Shown here: positions 9,640 through 18,246 of the stretch, one piece after another
Position numbering within the stretch: position 1 is the first letter of the stretch
How the letters are laid out: every line of letters starts with the position of its first letter
Source of the DNA: Acinetobacter lwoffii
GTDB taxonomy: Bacteria > Pseudomonadota > Gammaproteobacteria > Pseudomonadales > Moraxellaceae
Assembly: GCF_024129355.1 (NCBI RefSeq)
Contig: NZ_JAMXXP010000008.1
Span: 45,188 to 109,187 of the forward strand
Direction of reading: 5' to 3'
DNA: 64,000 nt
Program-made: the position numbers and the translations under genes
Notes under the pieces: model-generated
What the model saw: the letters and a program-made list of their open reading frames with translations, nothing else
Told to the model about the DNA's origin: nothing
The model's database searches: none

Positions 9640-10899
9640 ATGAATTTACTTAAGACCAGTGTACTGAATGGGGTGGCGGTCCTGATTAAGACCATAACCC
9701 TGTTTGTACTGAATAAAATTCTGGCTGTATATCTGGGGCCGACTGGATATGCAGCTTTAGGTCAATTCCAAAATTTTATTCAAATGGTGACTACTTTTGC
9801 GGGTAGTGCAATTAATACCGCAGTCATTAAATATACTGCTGAATATCATGAAGATGAAAGCAAACAACGTGCAATCTGGAAAACAGCAGGCAGTATTGTT
9901 TTTGTATTTAGTCTGATGTTCACATTTTTAATTTTAATTTTCCAAAGGCAGCTATCACTTTATATATTTCATACACTTGAATATCAAACAGTTTTTGTAT
10001 GGTTTGCAGTATTTTTATTATTCTTTAATTTTAATACCCTGTTTTTAGCCATACTCAATGGCAAAAAAGAAATATTAAAGCTGGTACTTGCCAATATTGC
10101 GGGTAGTTTATTTGCGCTTATTGTTACGAGTATTTTAGCAATAAAATTACATTTATATGGTGCCTTGATTGCATTATCCATTTATCAATCTATTGCGTTT
10201 ATAGTGACGTTATTTCTGTGTTATCGAGCGGATTGGTTTAAGTTTTCCTCTCTGTTTGGAAAAATAGACTTAGAAATTACTAAAAAACTTAGTTCTTTTA
10301 TCTGGATGGCATTGGTCAGTGCGATCTGTGTGCCTTTATCGCAAATCTTAATTCGAGCCTATTTAAGTCAGGAATTTGGCCTGGCGTATGCCGGTTACTG
10401 GGAAGCCATGATCCGTCTAAGCACCGTATACCTGATGCTGGTCACAACAACATTGGGAGTCTATTACTTACCGCGCTTGTCAGAACTCAAGATGATTGAT
10501 GAAATTAAGAAAGAAGTTTATTTAGGCTATAAATTTCTTTTTCCACTGGCTGTGGCAGGCGGAGTAGTCATTTTTGTGCTGCGTGACTGGATTATCAATG
10601 TCTTATTCAGTCCATCTTTCGCACCCATGCAAAGCCTGTTCTTTTGGCAAATGATGGGGGATGCACTAAAAATAGGAAGCTGGATACTGGCTTATTTGAT
10701 GCTCAGTAAAGCAATGACCAAACTGTACATCTCTACAGAGATTATATTTACCTTATCTCTTATTGCTTTGACCTATGTATGTACCCAGCTTTTTGGATTT
10801 GAAGGTGTTTCAATAGCCCACCTCATAAACTATGGAATGTATTGGGTCGTCATCAGTTTTTTTATATTTAAATCATTAAGACAAAGAGAGATAATATGA
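9640..10899 (+). CDS. wzx: Wzx-type oligosaccharide flippase, cluster 1
   Basis: Polytopic inner-membrane protein of 419 aa with about 12 hydrophobic segments, of the WzxE-like O-antigen translocase type. The N-terminus (VLNGVAVLIKTITLFVLNK followed by LGPTGYAALGQF) is typical. It should flip the undecaprenyl-linked repeat unit of the first cluster to the periplasm. Its ATG directly abuts the fdtB stop, and its last codons overlap the next glycosyltransferase by four bases. It is unlike the second flippase at 27821-29356, as expected for two different repeat units. Confidence 0.88.
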   Translation: MNLLKTSVLNGVAVLIKTITLFVLNKILAVYLGPTGYAALGQFQNFIQMVTTFAGSAINTAVIKYTAEYHEDESKQRAIWKTAGSIVFVFSLMFTFLILIFQRQLSLYIFHTLEYQTVFVWFAVFLLFFNFNTLFLAILNGKKEILKLVLANIAGSLFALIVTSILAIKLHLYGALIALSIYQSIAFIVTLFLCYRADWFKFSSLFGKIDLEITKKLSSFIWMALVSAICVPLSQILIRAYLSQEFGLAYAGYWEAMIRLSTVYLMLVTTTLGVYYLPRLSELKMIDEIKKEVYLGYKFLFPLAVAGGVVIFVLRDWIINVLFSPSFAPMQSLFFWQMMGDALKIGSWILAYLMLSKAMTKLYISTEIIFTLSLIALTYVCTQLFGFEGVSIAHLINYGMYWVVISFFIFKSLRQREII

Positions 10900-11783
10900 T
10901 AAATGGCCAAGCTTTAGTTTCTGTCATTATACCAAGTTATAATCATGAAAAATTTGTATGCGATAGTATTCAGAGTGTCATTAACCAGTCTTATCAGAAT
11001 ATTGAGTTAATTGTCATTGATGATGGATCTACAGATTCTTCAGTAGAAAAAATACAAGAACTGATTCCACGATGTGAAAAACGATTCACCCGGTTTGAAT
11101 TTAGGCATCGACCGAATAAGGGCTTGAGTGCAACCTTGAATGAAGCCTTAGAATGGGCACAGGGAGAATATTTTTCTTCTCTCGCTTCTGATGATATAAT
11201 CTTGGAAGATAAAATAAAAATACAATCCGAATTTTTAAAGCATAACAAAAATTGTATTGCAGTGTTTGGAGGAATATCAGTTATTGATCATGATTCTAAT
11301 CAGGTGAAAAATAGAATTAAAAAAAGAAAAAACTATAGTTTTGAACAAATTTTATTATTAGAACATGATTTGCCAGCCACGACACAACTGATTCGCTCAA
11401 AAGCTTTGAAAAAAATCGGTGGTTATGATGCTGAGGTAAAAATTGAAGACTGGTATATGTGGTTGCTTTTAGCACAAGAAGGGGAGTTATGTTATCTTCC
11501 CGTCCTGTTTGCTAAATACAGGCTACATGATAATAATATGCATAAGCAAACCTCTCTCATGCATGATTCAAGAATGATGATTTTAAATGAGTACCAAAAT
11601 CATATACTTTTTAATAAAGCAAAAAAAAGAGCGTTATGGATAAATGCGTTTGAATTAGGGTTAATATCCAAAAAGAAATCATTAGAAAAAATGCTAGGAA
11701 TTTTGAGAGAATATCCATCTGAAATTTTGACATATGATTTTTTCAGATTTTTTTACTGGTTATTCATTAAAAAAGAATTTTAA
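10896..11783 (+). CDS. Glycosyltransferase family 2
   Basis: A 295-aa GT-A fold transferase. The N-terminus has VSVIIPSYNHEKFV, VIDDGSTDSS and the metal-binding Asp region SSLASDD. It transfers a sugar to the lipid-linked repeat unit on the cytoplasmic face. The ATG overlaps the wzx stop by four bases (ATGA). Donor and linkage cannot be told from sequence. The second half becomes strongly AT-rich and Lys-rich. Confidence 0.88.
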   Translation: MINGQALVSVIIPSYNHEKFVCDSIQSVINQSYQNIELIVIDDGSTDSSVEKIQELIPRCEKRFTRFEFRHRPNKGLSATLNEALEWAQGEYFSSLASDDIILEDKIKIQSEFLKHNKNCIAVFGGISVIDHDSNQVKNRIKKRKNYSFEQILLLEHDLPATTQLIRSKALKKIGGYDAEVKIEDWYMWLLLAQEGELCYLPVLFAKYRLHDNNMHKQTSLMHDSRMMILNEYQNHILFNKAKKRALWINAFELGLISKKKSLEKMLGILREYPSEILTYDFFRFFYWLFIKKEF

Positions 11784-11933
11784 TAAAAATTAAGTTTAAT
11801 CAATATTATTAATTTTAAAAAGGTATTAATATTTTTAAAAAATACTAAATCAAAAAAATAAAATTAATAATATGAAATATTAATCAGTTCTTTTGCTTTT
11901 TTAAAGCATCAGATAATATAAAAGGAATGGATA

Positions 11934-13076
11934 ATGATTATTTTAAATGAAAGTAATTCAAAAAATAACATTATTTTTTTAAGTGATAGTAATATAAGAG
12001 ATAAAGTGGTTGTATATCTTGTATTGTTTTCATTTTTTTTATCTCAGTTTTATTTTTGGTCAAGTGGGGTTCCGCAGTTTAGTCACATTTTTATTATAGG
12101 GGCTATTTTATTATTATTTAATAAAAGTTCTTCAATAAATATTGAATACTCTAATACAATTTTATTGTTTGTCGCATATGCAATTTGTGTGAATTTTTCC
12201 TGGTATTTAATCGTTCTAGATTCCAGTTATATGATGTCGACTGTTTACTGGATCTTTAATTTATTATTCTTTTTATTAATGATGAACCTGAATCAGGTTC
12301 AGATTAATTTTTTCCATGAAAAACTATTATTTCTTATTCCTTTCTCCTATGTCATTGAAATTATTATCTGGGCAAGTAACTTAGGTCGTTATGATTTTGA
12401 CCCACGATACAATGGTCTTTTTAATGATCCTAATCAAATGGCATTTTGGGTGCTCAGTACCTGTGCAATTTATTTATATATTTCTGGAAGCAACTTTAAA
12501 AAAATAGTCGTTTATTTGTTAGCCTTATTTCTGATTTTATTGACCATGTCAAGATCTGCTTCTGTTGGCTTTTTAATGTTAACGCTAGGATTTATATTTA
12601 GCCAAAAAGGAGAACTCAATAAAAGAATATTTGTATTCTTTGGGACCTTGGTTTTTTTTGGTGTTTTAAGCTACTTTTTATATAACATGGGGGCTTTTGA
12701 TAATATTGTATTACGATTTGTAGAAGGATTAGATCAAAGAGATAGCCAAGTAGAAGGACGCGGTCTTTTTAGTTTCTTTGATTATCCTCAATATTTGATT
12801 TTTGGGGCTGGGCAAGGTGCTCACTGGTTATATAACCCCACAGGCAATGAAATTCATTCAACTTGGTTAGGAATCTTGTTTTATTATGGAATTGTAGGCA
12901 TATCCTTATTTTTAATATTTTTATATCAAATATTCAAGAAACTTTCACTTTCAAACAAAATAATATTATTAGGGCCAATGTTATATGGGTTTACCACTTA
13001 TAGTGCAAGAACGCTTATTTTCTGGTTTTTATTGGCGGCTTTTTTACTATTTTCAAATAATAAGAAGGAAGAATAA
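11934..13076 (+). CDS. wzy: Wzy-type polysaccharide polymerase, cluster 1
   Basis: A 380-aa polytopic membrane protein (about ten segments) with an O-antigen ligase/polymerase-like region: RYNGLFNDPNQMAFW in the first large loop, TMSRSASVGF, and EIHSTWLGILFYYGIVG near the end. Wzy polymerases are poorly conserved, so the call rests on topology, these motifs and position between glycosyltransferases. ATG 11934 has AAGGA 7 bases upstream. The preceding 150 bases are AT-rich and hold no gene. Confidence 0.82.
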   Translation: MIILNESNSKNNIIFLSDSNIRDKVVVYLVLFSFFLSQFYFWSSGVPQFSHIFIIGAILLLFNKSSSINIEYSNTILLFVAYAICVNFSWYLIVLDSSYMMSTVYWIFNLLFFLLMMNLNQVQINFFHEKLLFLIPFSYVIEIIIWASNLGRYDFDPRYNGLFNDPNQMAFWVLSTCAIYLYISGSNFKKIVVYLLALFLILLTMSRSASVGFLMLTLGFIFSQKGELNKRIFVFFGTLVFFGVLSYFLYNMGAFDNIVLRFVEGLDQRDSQVEGRGLFSFFDYPQYLIFGAGQGAHWLYNPTGNEIHSTWLGILFYYGIVGISLFLIFLYQIFKKLSLSNKIILLGPMLYGFTTYSARTLIFWFLLAAFLLFSNNKKEE

Positions 13077-13078
13077 AT

Positions 13079-13945
13079 ATGTATATTTCTATAGGAATTC
13101 CATTTTTTAATGCAGAAAAATACTTGGAAGATGCGATTAAGTCAGTACTGGCTCAAACTTTTAAAAACTGGGAGTTAATATTGGTAGATGATGGATCAAC
13201 AGACCGGTCTTTAGAGATAGCCCAGTCATTTGTCGATCCTCGAATCCGTATCATTTCTGATGGGTACAATAGAAGATTGCCTTACCGCTTAAATCAGATT
13301 ATTAATGAAGCAAAATATGACCTTATCGCACGTATGGATGCTGATGATTTAATGGCAGTAGACCGGCTGGAAAAACAGGTTAAAGTTTTGAATGAAAATC
13401 CAGAAATTGACTTAGTGGTAACCAGCTTATATTCCATTGGCAATAAAAATGAAATTTTAGGAAAAAGAATCTTTTCTAATCACCAAATGCAGCCCAAAGA
13501 AATTTTACAAGGTCTGACCAATTTATTACATCCTTCACTGCTTGCACGTAAGGCATGGTGTCAAAGAAATCTTTATCAAATCGATAACTGCTTAGCTGAA
13601 GATTATGAATTATGGCTCTCGGCAGCGATAAAAAATGATTTTAATTATCTGGTTATGCAAGAACCCTTGTATTTTTATAGAGAAGTAGAAAATGTAAAAA
13701 AAGAAAAAATGATTCGTGGTTATAATACCCAAATTAAAGTGATTAAAAAATATTATAAGAATACTATATCTGATATAGACAAAAATAAAATTATTTTAAA
13801 ATTTCAAGTCAAAAAAATTGTAGTGAGAATATTAAATTTTCTGAATTTAATGCAAGTTCTACAAATACGTAGGATTACATCTGTCTCTGATCAGGATAAA
13901 GATTTTTATGCTTCACAATTAGAAATTATAGAGCGTATAAAGTAA
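13079..13945 (+). CDS. Glycosyltransferase family 2
   Basis: A 288-aa GT-A fold enzyme. It starts YISIGIPFFNAEKYLEDAI, with ILVDDGSTDRS and the DxD-like ARMDADD. The ATG is two bases after the wzy stop and preceded by a GAAGGAAG site; the stop overlaps the next gene by one base. It should add one sugar of the first repeat unit. Donor not predictable. Confidence 0.88.
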   Translation: MYISIGIPFFNAEKYLEDAIKSVLAQTFKNWELILVDDGSTDRSLEIAQSFVDPRIRIISDGYNRRLPYRLNQIINEAKYDLIARMDADDLMAVDRLEKQVKVLNENPEIDLVVTSLYSIGNKNEILGKRIFSNHQMQPKEILQGLTNLLHPSLLARKAWCQRNLYQIDNCLAEDYELWLSAAIKNDFNYLVMQEPLYFYREVENVKKEKMIRGYNTQIKVIKKYYKNTISDIDKNKIILKFQVKKIVVRILNFLNLMQVLQIRRITSVSDQDKDFYASQLEIIERIK

Positions 13946-15099
13946 TGATCTCTAAAAAAATTATTATTATTGGTACAACAGCATCTAATCTTTATGGCTT
14001 TCGTAAAGATTTCATTTTGTCCTGTTTAGCCCAGAATTATCATGTTTATGCTTTCGTGTCTGAATATAGCAATGACTGGTTGGATAAAATAGAAAATTTA
14101 GGAGTTACTCTTGTAACCTATCAACTTAGTCGTGGAGGGTTAAATCCATTGGCTGATCTATATTCAACTTATCAGCTGACTCAGAAAATAAAGGAAATTC
14201 AACCTGATATTGTATTTTCATATTCAACAAAACCCGTTATTTATGCAACTTTGGCTGCTTATAAGAATAAAGTTCCTTATATCTATGGCATGATTGAAGG
14301 CTTAGGCTCTCCTTTTACCATTCATAAAAATGGTCAAAGTTTGAAGGCTAAATTCATACGCTTTGTACAAATCTCTTTATATCGGCTTGCATTTCCATAC
14401 TTAGATAAAATTATTTTTCTAAATCGCGATGATCCTAAAGATCTCGTTCATCGTTATAATCTTCCGCATAAACAGAATGCAATTGAAGTTTTGGGACCTA
14501 TTGGTCTTAATTTAAATGACTATTTTTATACGAAATGGGATGATCAAAAAAGATTATCTTTTATCTTTATTGCCAGGTTAATTGCTGAAAAGGGTATATT
14601 TGAATATTTAGAAGCTGCTAAAGTAATTAAAAAAAAATATCCTGACATAAAATTTAAAATTATAGGGGGACTAGATCCCGAAAACCCAACCGGCTTAAAG
14701 CAGACAGAATTAGATCAATTGATAGAAACAGGAATTATAGAATATGCGGGCTTCGTTAAAGATGTAGATCAACGAATACGTGAGAGTGCGGTTTTTGTAT
14801 TACCCTCCTATTATAGAGAGGGGGTTCCTCGCAGTACACAAGAAGCGATGGCTATAGGTCGGCCAGTCATTACTACTAATGTACCAGGCTGCAATGAAAC
14901 AGTAGTAGATGGAGTAACAGGTTTTTTGATTCCAAAATGGGATGTGGCTGCATTAGTAAAAAAGATGATTTATTTTATAGAGCATCCTGAACAAGTAAAT
15001 AAGATGGGATATCAAGGATTTTTATATGCTAAAAAAAATTTTAATGCAGATTTGATCAATTATAGGTTATCCAAAATGCTAGGAATTGATAAGTCTTAA
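13945..15099 (+). CDS. Glycosyltransferase family 4 (second-sugar transferase candidate)
   Basis: A 384-aa GT-B enzyme. The C-terminal nucleotide-sugar half shows IARLIAEKGIFEYLEAA, the EX7E motif EGVPRSTQE and VPGCNETVVDG. The N-terminal acceptor half has FSYSTKPVIYATLAAY and MIEGLGSPF. It is clearly paralogous to the transferase at 34339-35481, which has the same motifs and sits next to the other initiating transferase. Such genes commonly add the second sugar to the undecaprenyl-linked first sugar; that role is inferred from position. Confidence 0.88.
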   Translation: MISKKIIIIGTTASNLYGFRKDFILSCLAQNYHVYAFVSEYSNDWLDKIENLGVTLVTYQLSRGGLNPLADLYSTYQLTQKIKEIQPDIVFSYSTKPVIYATLAAYKNKVPYIYGMIEGLGSPFTIHKNGQSLKAKFIRFVQISLYRLAFPYLDKIIFLNRDDPKDLVHRYNLPHKQNAIEVLGPIGLNLNDYFYTKWDDQKRLSFIFIARLIAEKGIFEYLEAAKVIKKKYPDIKFKIIGGLDPENPTGLKQTELDQLIETGIIEYAGFVKDVDQRIRESAVFVLPSYYREGVPRSTQEAMAIGRPVITTNVPGCNETVVDGVTGFLIPKWDVAALVKKMIYFIEHPEQVNKMGYQGFLYAKKNFNADLINYRLSKMLGIDKS

Positions 15100-15180
15100 G
15101 GTTTTTTTAATAATTATTTTTAAAAAATATTATTTAGATTTTATACCTTATGAAAATTTATAATGATAAAGGAGATTACG

Positions 15181-16134
15181 GTGAAAGAAGCTGTAAGTTT
15201 TCAAATAAAAAAATATGAAGATGCTGATAAAGAAGTATGGAATGATTTTTTATTAAACTGTAAAAATTATCATTTCATGTTTAATCGGAATTTTATGGAC
15301 TACCATTCTGATCGATTTGAAGACTTTTCTTTAATGTTTAAAAATGATAAAGATAAAATCGTGGCTTTATTGCCTGGAAATATTAAAGATAATATTTTTT
15401 ATAGTCATCAAGGCTTAACATTTGGTGGTTTTTTGATTGATAGGGATTGTCGTGCTATTGATATGTTAAGTCTTTTTTCTCAGTTAAAAGGTTTTTTAAA
15501 AGAAAATTATATTAAAAAAATTATATATAAATGCATACCTAATATTTATCATCATTATCCTGCTCAAGAGGATTTATATGCTTTATTTCTAAATGAAGCA
15601 AGGCTCTATCGTAGGGATATTAGTACTTCTATTAACTTACAGGAAAAAATTTACTATTCAAAATCTAAAAAATGGGCAATCAATAAAGCAAAAAAATCTG
15701 GATTAACTTATGAAGAAGTCGAACAGCCAAGCATAGTCTGGGAAGTTATTCGTGAAGTCTTAGGTCAACATCATCATCAAAAGCCAGTTCATAATGAAAC
15801 GGAAATAGATTTATTAAAAAGTAGATTCCCTAATAACATAAGGGCTTATAAATGTTGTTTTGAAAGTCAGATTGTTGCAGCAGCAGTGACTTTTGAAACT
15901 GAGAAAGTAGTCCATTTACAGTATTTAGCCAGTAATGATAAGGGAAGGGAAGAAAGAGCCTTAGATATTCTAATCGATTTTTTAATCAATAAAAATATGC
16001 AGTCTACTAAGATATTTGATTTCGGTATCTCAAATGAAAAAGAAGGAAAGTTTTTAAATACAGGACTGATTAATCAAAAAGAAAGTTTTGGTGCTCGTGC
16101 GATTGTACATGATTTTTATAGTATAGATATATAG
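15181..16134 (+). CDS. GNAT/FemAB-like acyltransferase, candidate sugar N-acyltransferase
   Basis: A 317-aa soluble protein. GTG 15181 is chosen because AAGGAGA lies 6 bases upstream; the ATG at 15163 has no such site. The C-terminal half looks like a GNAT fold of the FemAB/peptidoglycan-bridge type (RAYKCCFESQIVAAAVTFE, KIFDFGISNEKEGKFLNTGL). Similar proteins occur in other surface-glycan clusters, where they acylate amino sugars. Because a classical fdtC is absent, this is the best candidate for acylating dTDP-Fuc3N. The function is inference. Confidence 0.6.
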   Translation: MKEAVSFQIKKYEDADKEVWNDFLLNCKNYHFMFNRNFMDYHSDRFEDFSLMFKNDKDKIVALLPGNIKDNIFYSHQGLTFGGFLIDRDCRAIDMLSLFSQLKGFLKENYIKKIIYKCIPNIYHHYPAQEDLYALFLNEARLYRRDISTSINLQEKIYYSKSKKWAINKAKKSGLTYEEVEQPSIVWEVIREVLGQHHHQKPVHNETEIDLLKSRFPNNIRAYKCCFESQIVAAAVTFETEKVVHLQYLASNDKGREERALDILIDFLINKNMQSTKIFDFGISNEKEGKFLNTGLINQKESFGARAIVHDFYSIDI

Positions 16135-16188
16135 TGACCTAACTCATATAGAAATACCTCCACCTTGAAGCATAAATCAATACTTTAT

Positions 16189-16222
16189 AAGAGGTGAATT
16201 TTCTGCCTCTTTTTATTTTTTT
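16189..16222 (+). terminator. Rho-independent terminator of the first cluster
   Basis: Stem AAGAGG with CCTCTT around an 11-nt loop, followed by a long T-rich tract. It lies 55 bases beyond the acyltransferase stop and probably ends the rmlB-to-acyltransferase transcript. Confidence 0.7.
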
Positions 16223-16414
16223 CTTTAGTGTTTCATACTGATAATAAACGCCATCAACATTCTAAAAATAAAGTAGTTTACTTTTAAAGCTGTCCAATTT
16301 TTTTGGATTTATCTCGTAGAAATATCAATAAGATTTTTATATAAATCTTAGATGTCATCTTGAATAAGATTCCTTCTTTTTACTTATCTGGCTTAGACTT
16401 GCTTAAAATTAATT

Positions 16415-16440
16415 AATAAGGTGAATTAATTCACCTTATT
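16415..16440. repeat. Perfect 26-bp palindrome
   Basis: The 13-base arm AATAAGGTGAATT is followed immediately by its exact reverse complement, with no spacer. It could be a two-fold protein-binding site or a hairpin. It lies about 350 bases upstream of the initiating transferase. No T-run follows, so a terminator is less likely. Confidence 0.6.
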
Positions 16441-16786
16441 TAAAACTATTTTACATTTTGTCACATATTTTTTAGTGTGAGGTGTGTTGTATTTAAAAAA
16501 TAGATTTTTTTTCAATAAATAGTAACTTTCACAATTATTTATTAAATATATTAAAAGCTCATGAAAAGATATAATTTCTAAAGTGGTTTATTTAATTGAA
16601 ATTTTCTTAAAGTCTTAATATCTCAATTAAGTGAAATATCATAGAACCTAGTTGTATGATTTTTTTAATAAAGAAAGATTAATCTATAATAAATTGTTAG
16701 TTGTTATTTTTTTGATAAACATATTTCTACTTTTAAAAAAATATAATTGTTATGATTGATAAATAGACATATTGAGGTGTTTATTA

Positions 16787-17710
16787 ATGGATCTAAAAAA
16801 AGAAAAAAATAAGATCAAAAACGTTGAAGGAAGCAATATTGTAAGGCATAAGCCTTTATTTATTGAAAAAGATAATAGTTTATCAAATAAATATTCTAAA
16901 AATATACAGGGGCATAAGAATGGAATAATACAATTTTCCTCAAAGAAGAATGGAGTTAATGAAACAGATAAGAAAAGCTCTTGGCATTATATGGATAAAA
17001 AGAATTTTAGTTTAAAAAAATCTTTATTTCCTCATGTTCATTTTTATTCTTTTTCTAATATTTTTACTAAAGAAAAATTATCTAAAAGAATAGTAGATAT
17101 AGTTATTGCACTAATAGCTTTATTAGTATTGTTTCCAGTTTTTATCATTATGAGCTATAAAGTGCGGAAAAATTTAGGCTCCCCCATTTTCTTTTACCAA
17201 GAACGCCCGGGTAAAAATGGTAAATTATTTAAAATGATTAAGTTCCGCTCTATGAGAAATGCAGTAGATAAAGATGGCAATCTTTTGCCTGATAAATTTC
17301 GTATCACATCATTTGGACAGAAGATACGTTCAACCAGCTTAGACGAAATGCCTCAACTGATTAATGTTTTAAAAGGAGATATGAGTATTGTTGGGCCTCG
17401 CCCTCAAATGAAAGAATTTCTAGAACATTATACAGATGAACAAATGCGACGCCATGAGGTAAAACCGGGTATGACAGGGCTTGCTCAGGTGAGTGGACGC
17501 AACAATTTATCTTGGGAAGAAAAATTTGAATTAGATGTGCAATATGTTGAACAGTATAATATTTGGTTTGATTTTAAAATTATGTTCAAAACTGCTAAGG
17601 TAATGCTAAGCCAAGAGGGAATTAATGCTCCTGATCAGGAAGTGGGTGCTGCGCGGTTTTCAAAAAAAAGTATTCATGACACTAGCTTATTTACAAAAGA
17701 GGTGAAATAA
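16787..17710 (+). CDS. Polyprenyl-phosphate sugar-1-phosphate transferase (initiating), with long N-terminal extension
   Basis: A 307-aa phosphoglycosyl transferase of the PglC/WcaJ catalytic type, which starts repeat-unit synthesis on undecaprenyl phosphate. The catalytic part (about residues 102-307) has the membrane helix RIVDIVIALIALLVLF, FFYQERPGKNGKLFKMIKFR, the Asp-Glu dyad in STSLDEMP, and GDMSIVGPRPQ. It is clearly related to the transferase at 35482-36093. Odd: about 100 residues of Lys/Asn-rich, very AT-rich sequence precede the first helix, with no recognisable domain. ATG 16787 is chosen from GAGG 9 bases upstream. Confidence 0.9.
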   Translation: MDLKKEKNKIKNVEGSNIVRHKPLFIEKDNSLSNKYSKNIQGHKNGIIQFSSKKNGVNETDKKSSWHYMDKKNFSLKKSLFPHVHFYSFSNIFTKEKLSKRIVDIVIALIALLVLFPVFIIMSYKVRKNLGSPIFFYQERPGKNGKLFKMIKFRSMRNAVDKDGNLLPDKFRITSFGQKIRSTSLDEMPQLINVLKGDMSIVGPRPQMKEFLEHYTDEQMRRHEVKPGMTGLAQVSGRNNLSWEEKFELDVQYVEQYNIWFDFKIMFKTAKVMLSQEGINAPDQEVGAARFSKKSIHDTSLFTKEVK

Positions 17711-18246
17711 CACCAAGCATGGATAAATAAGACTTTCACGAAAGCTAAATGCGGAGTACTGCAAGATTATATCTAAACTATTAATTTTGAGCATAAGCGA
17801 GTATTAGCATAATGTACCTATGCCTTCCAGCTACAGGTATCGAATGAGATACGAGTGAAAAACTGAATATTAGATTGACAGTTCCACAAAAAATACTAAG
17901 TGTATGACAAGTGGTTTGAGAGCAATGTGACATTCAGGTTAGAAAATTGATGCTGACGCAAGTGATTAAAAAAAGTATAGCCAGTCCTAAGCTACTGAGC
18001 CATATATGAGTTGATAAGTATGTTGATTATTGCTCCCTCTCTCATCAGTAGCTGATTTATCAGCGGGCTGGGGTCAATCACTTTTAAAGACTGGTTCAGT
18101 CGGTGTAGGGCAGTTCCAGCCATTATTGGATACTTAATAAAAAACCAGCAAGTGCTGGTTTTTTATTTTCAGTTTCATCAGTCTCAAATTTTGGGAGATA
18201 TGGTAGAGTTGTGGCTATCACCAGCACTTGAGTGTTGAATTAGGTC
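17711..18246. other. 536-bp junction between the two capsule clusters
   Basis: No gene found. It separates the plus-strand end of the first cluster from the convergent minus-strand wzi. Besides the terminator at 18141-18165 it holds a small inverted repeat GCTGATTTATCAGC (18051-18064). The sequence is less AT-rich than the preceding cluster and may contain decayed material, but I recognise nothing. Confidence 0.45.
18141..18165. terminator. Rho-independent terminator downstream of wzi
   Basis: Arms AAAACCAGC and GCTGGTTTT with a 4-nt loop, A-rich before and T-rich after. It is usable for the minus-strand wzi transcript and for plus-strand read-through from the first cluster. The stem is identical to that at 381-402. 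Confidence 0.8.

Larger units (their letters stand above)
16135..16786. other. 652-bp gene-free stretch before the first initiating transferase
   Basis: No open frame of note on either strand. It holds a terminator (16189-16222) and a perfect 26-bp palindrome (16415-16440), each listed separately. The rest is highly AT-rich. The gap breaks the first cluster into a long upstream operon and a separately transcribed transferase gene, whose promoter should lie in the last 200 bases. Confidence 0.5.

Noticed and set aside
11784..11933. AATTAAGTTTAAT near 11790 resembling a TnsB site
   Set aside because: Single AT-rich match far from the element with no array; chance similarity is likely.
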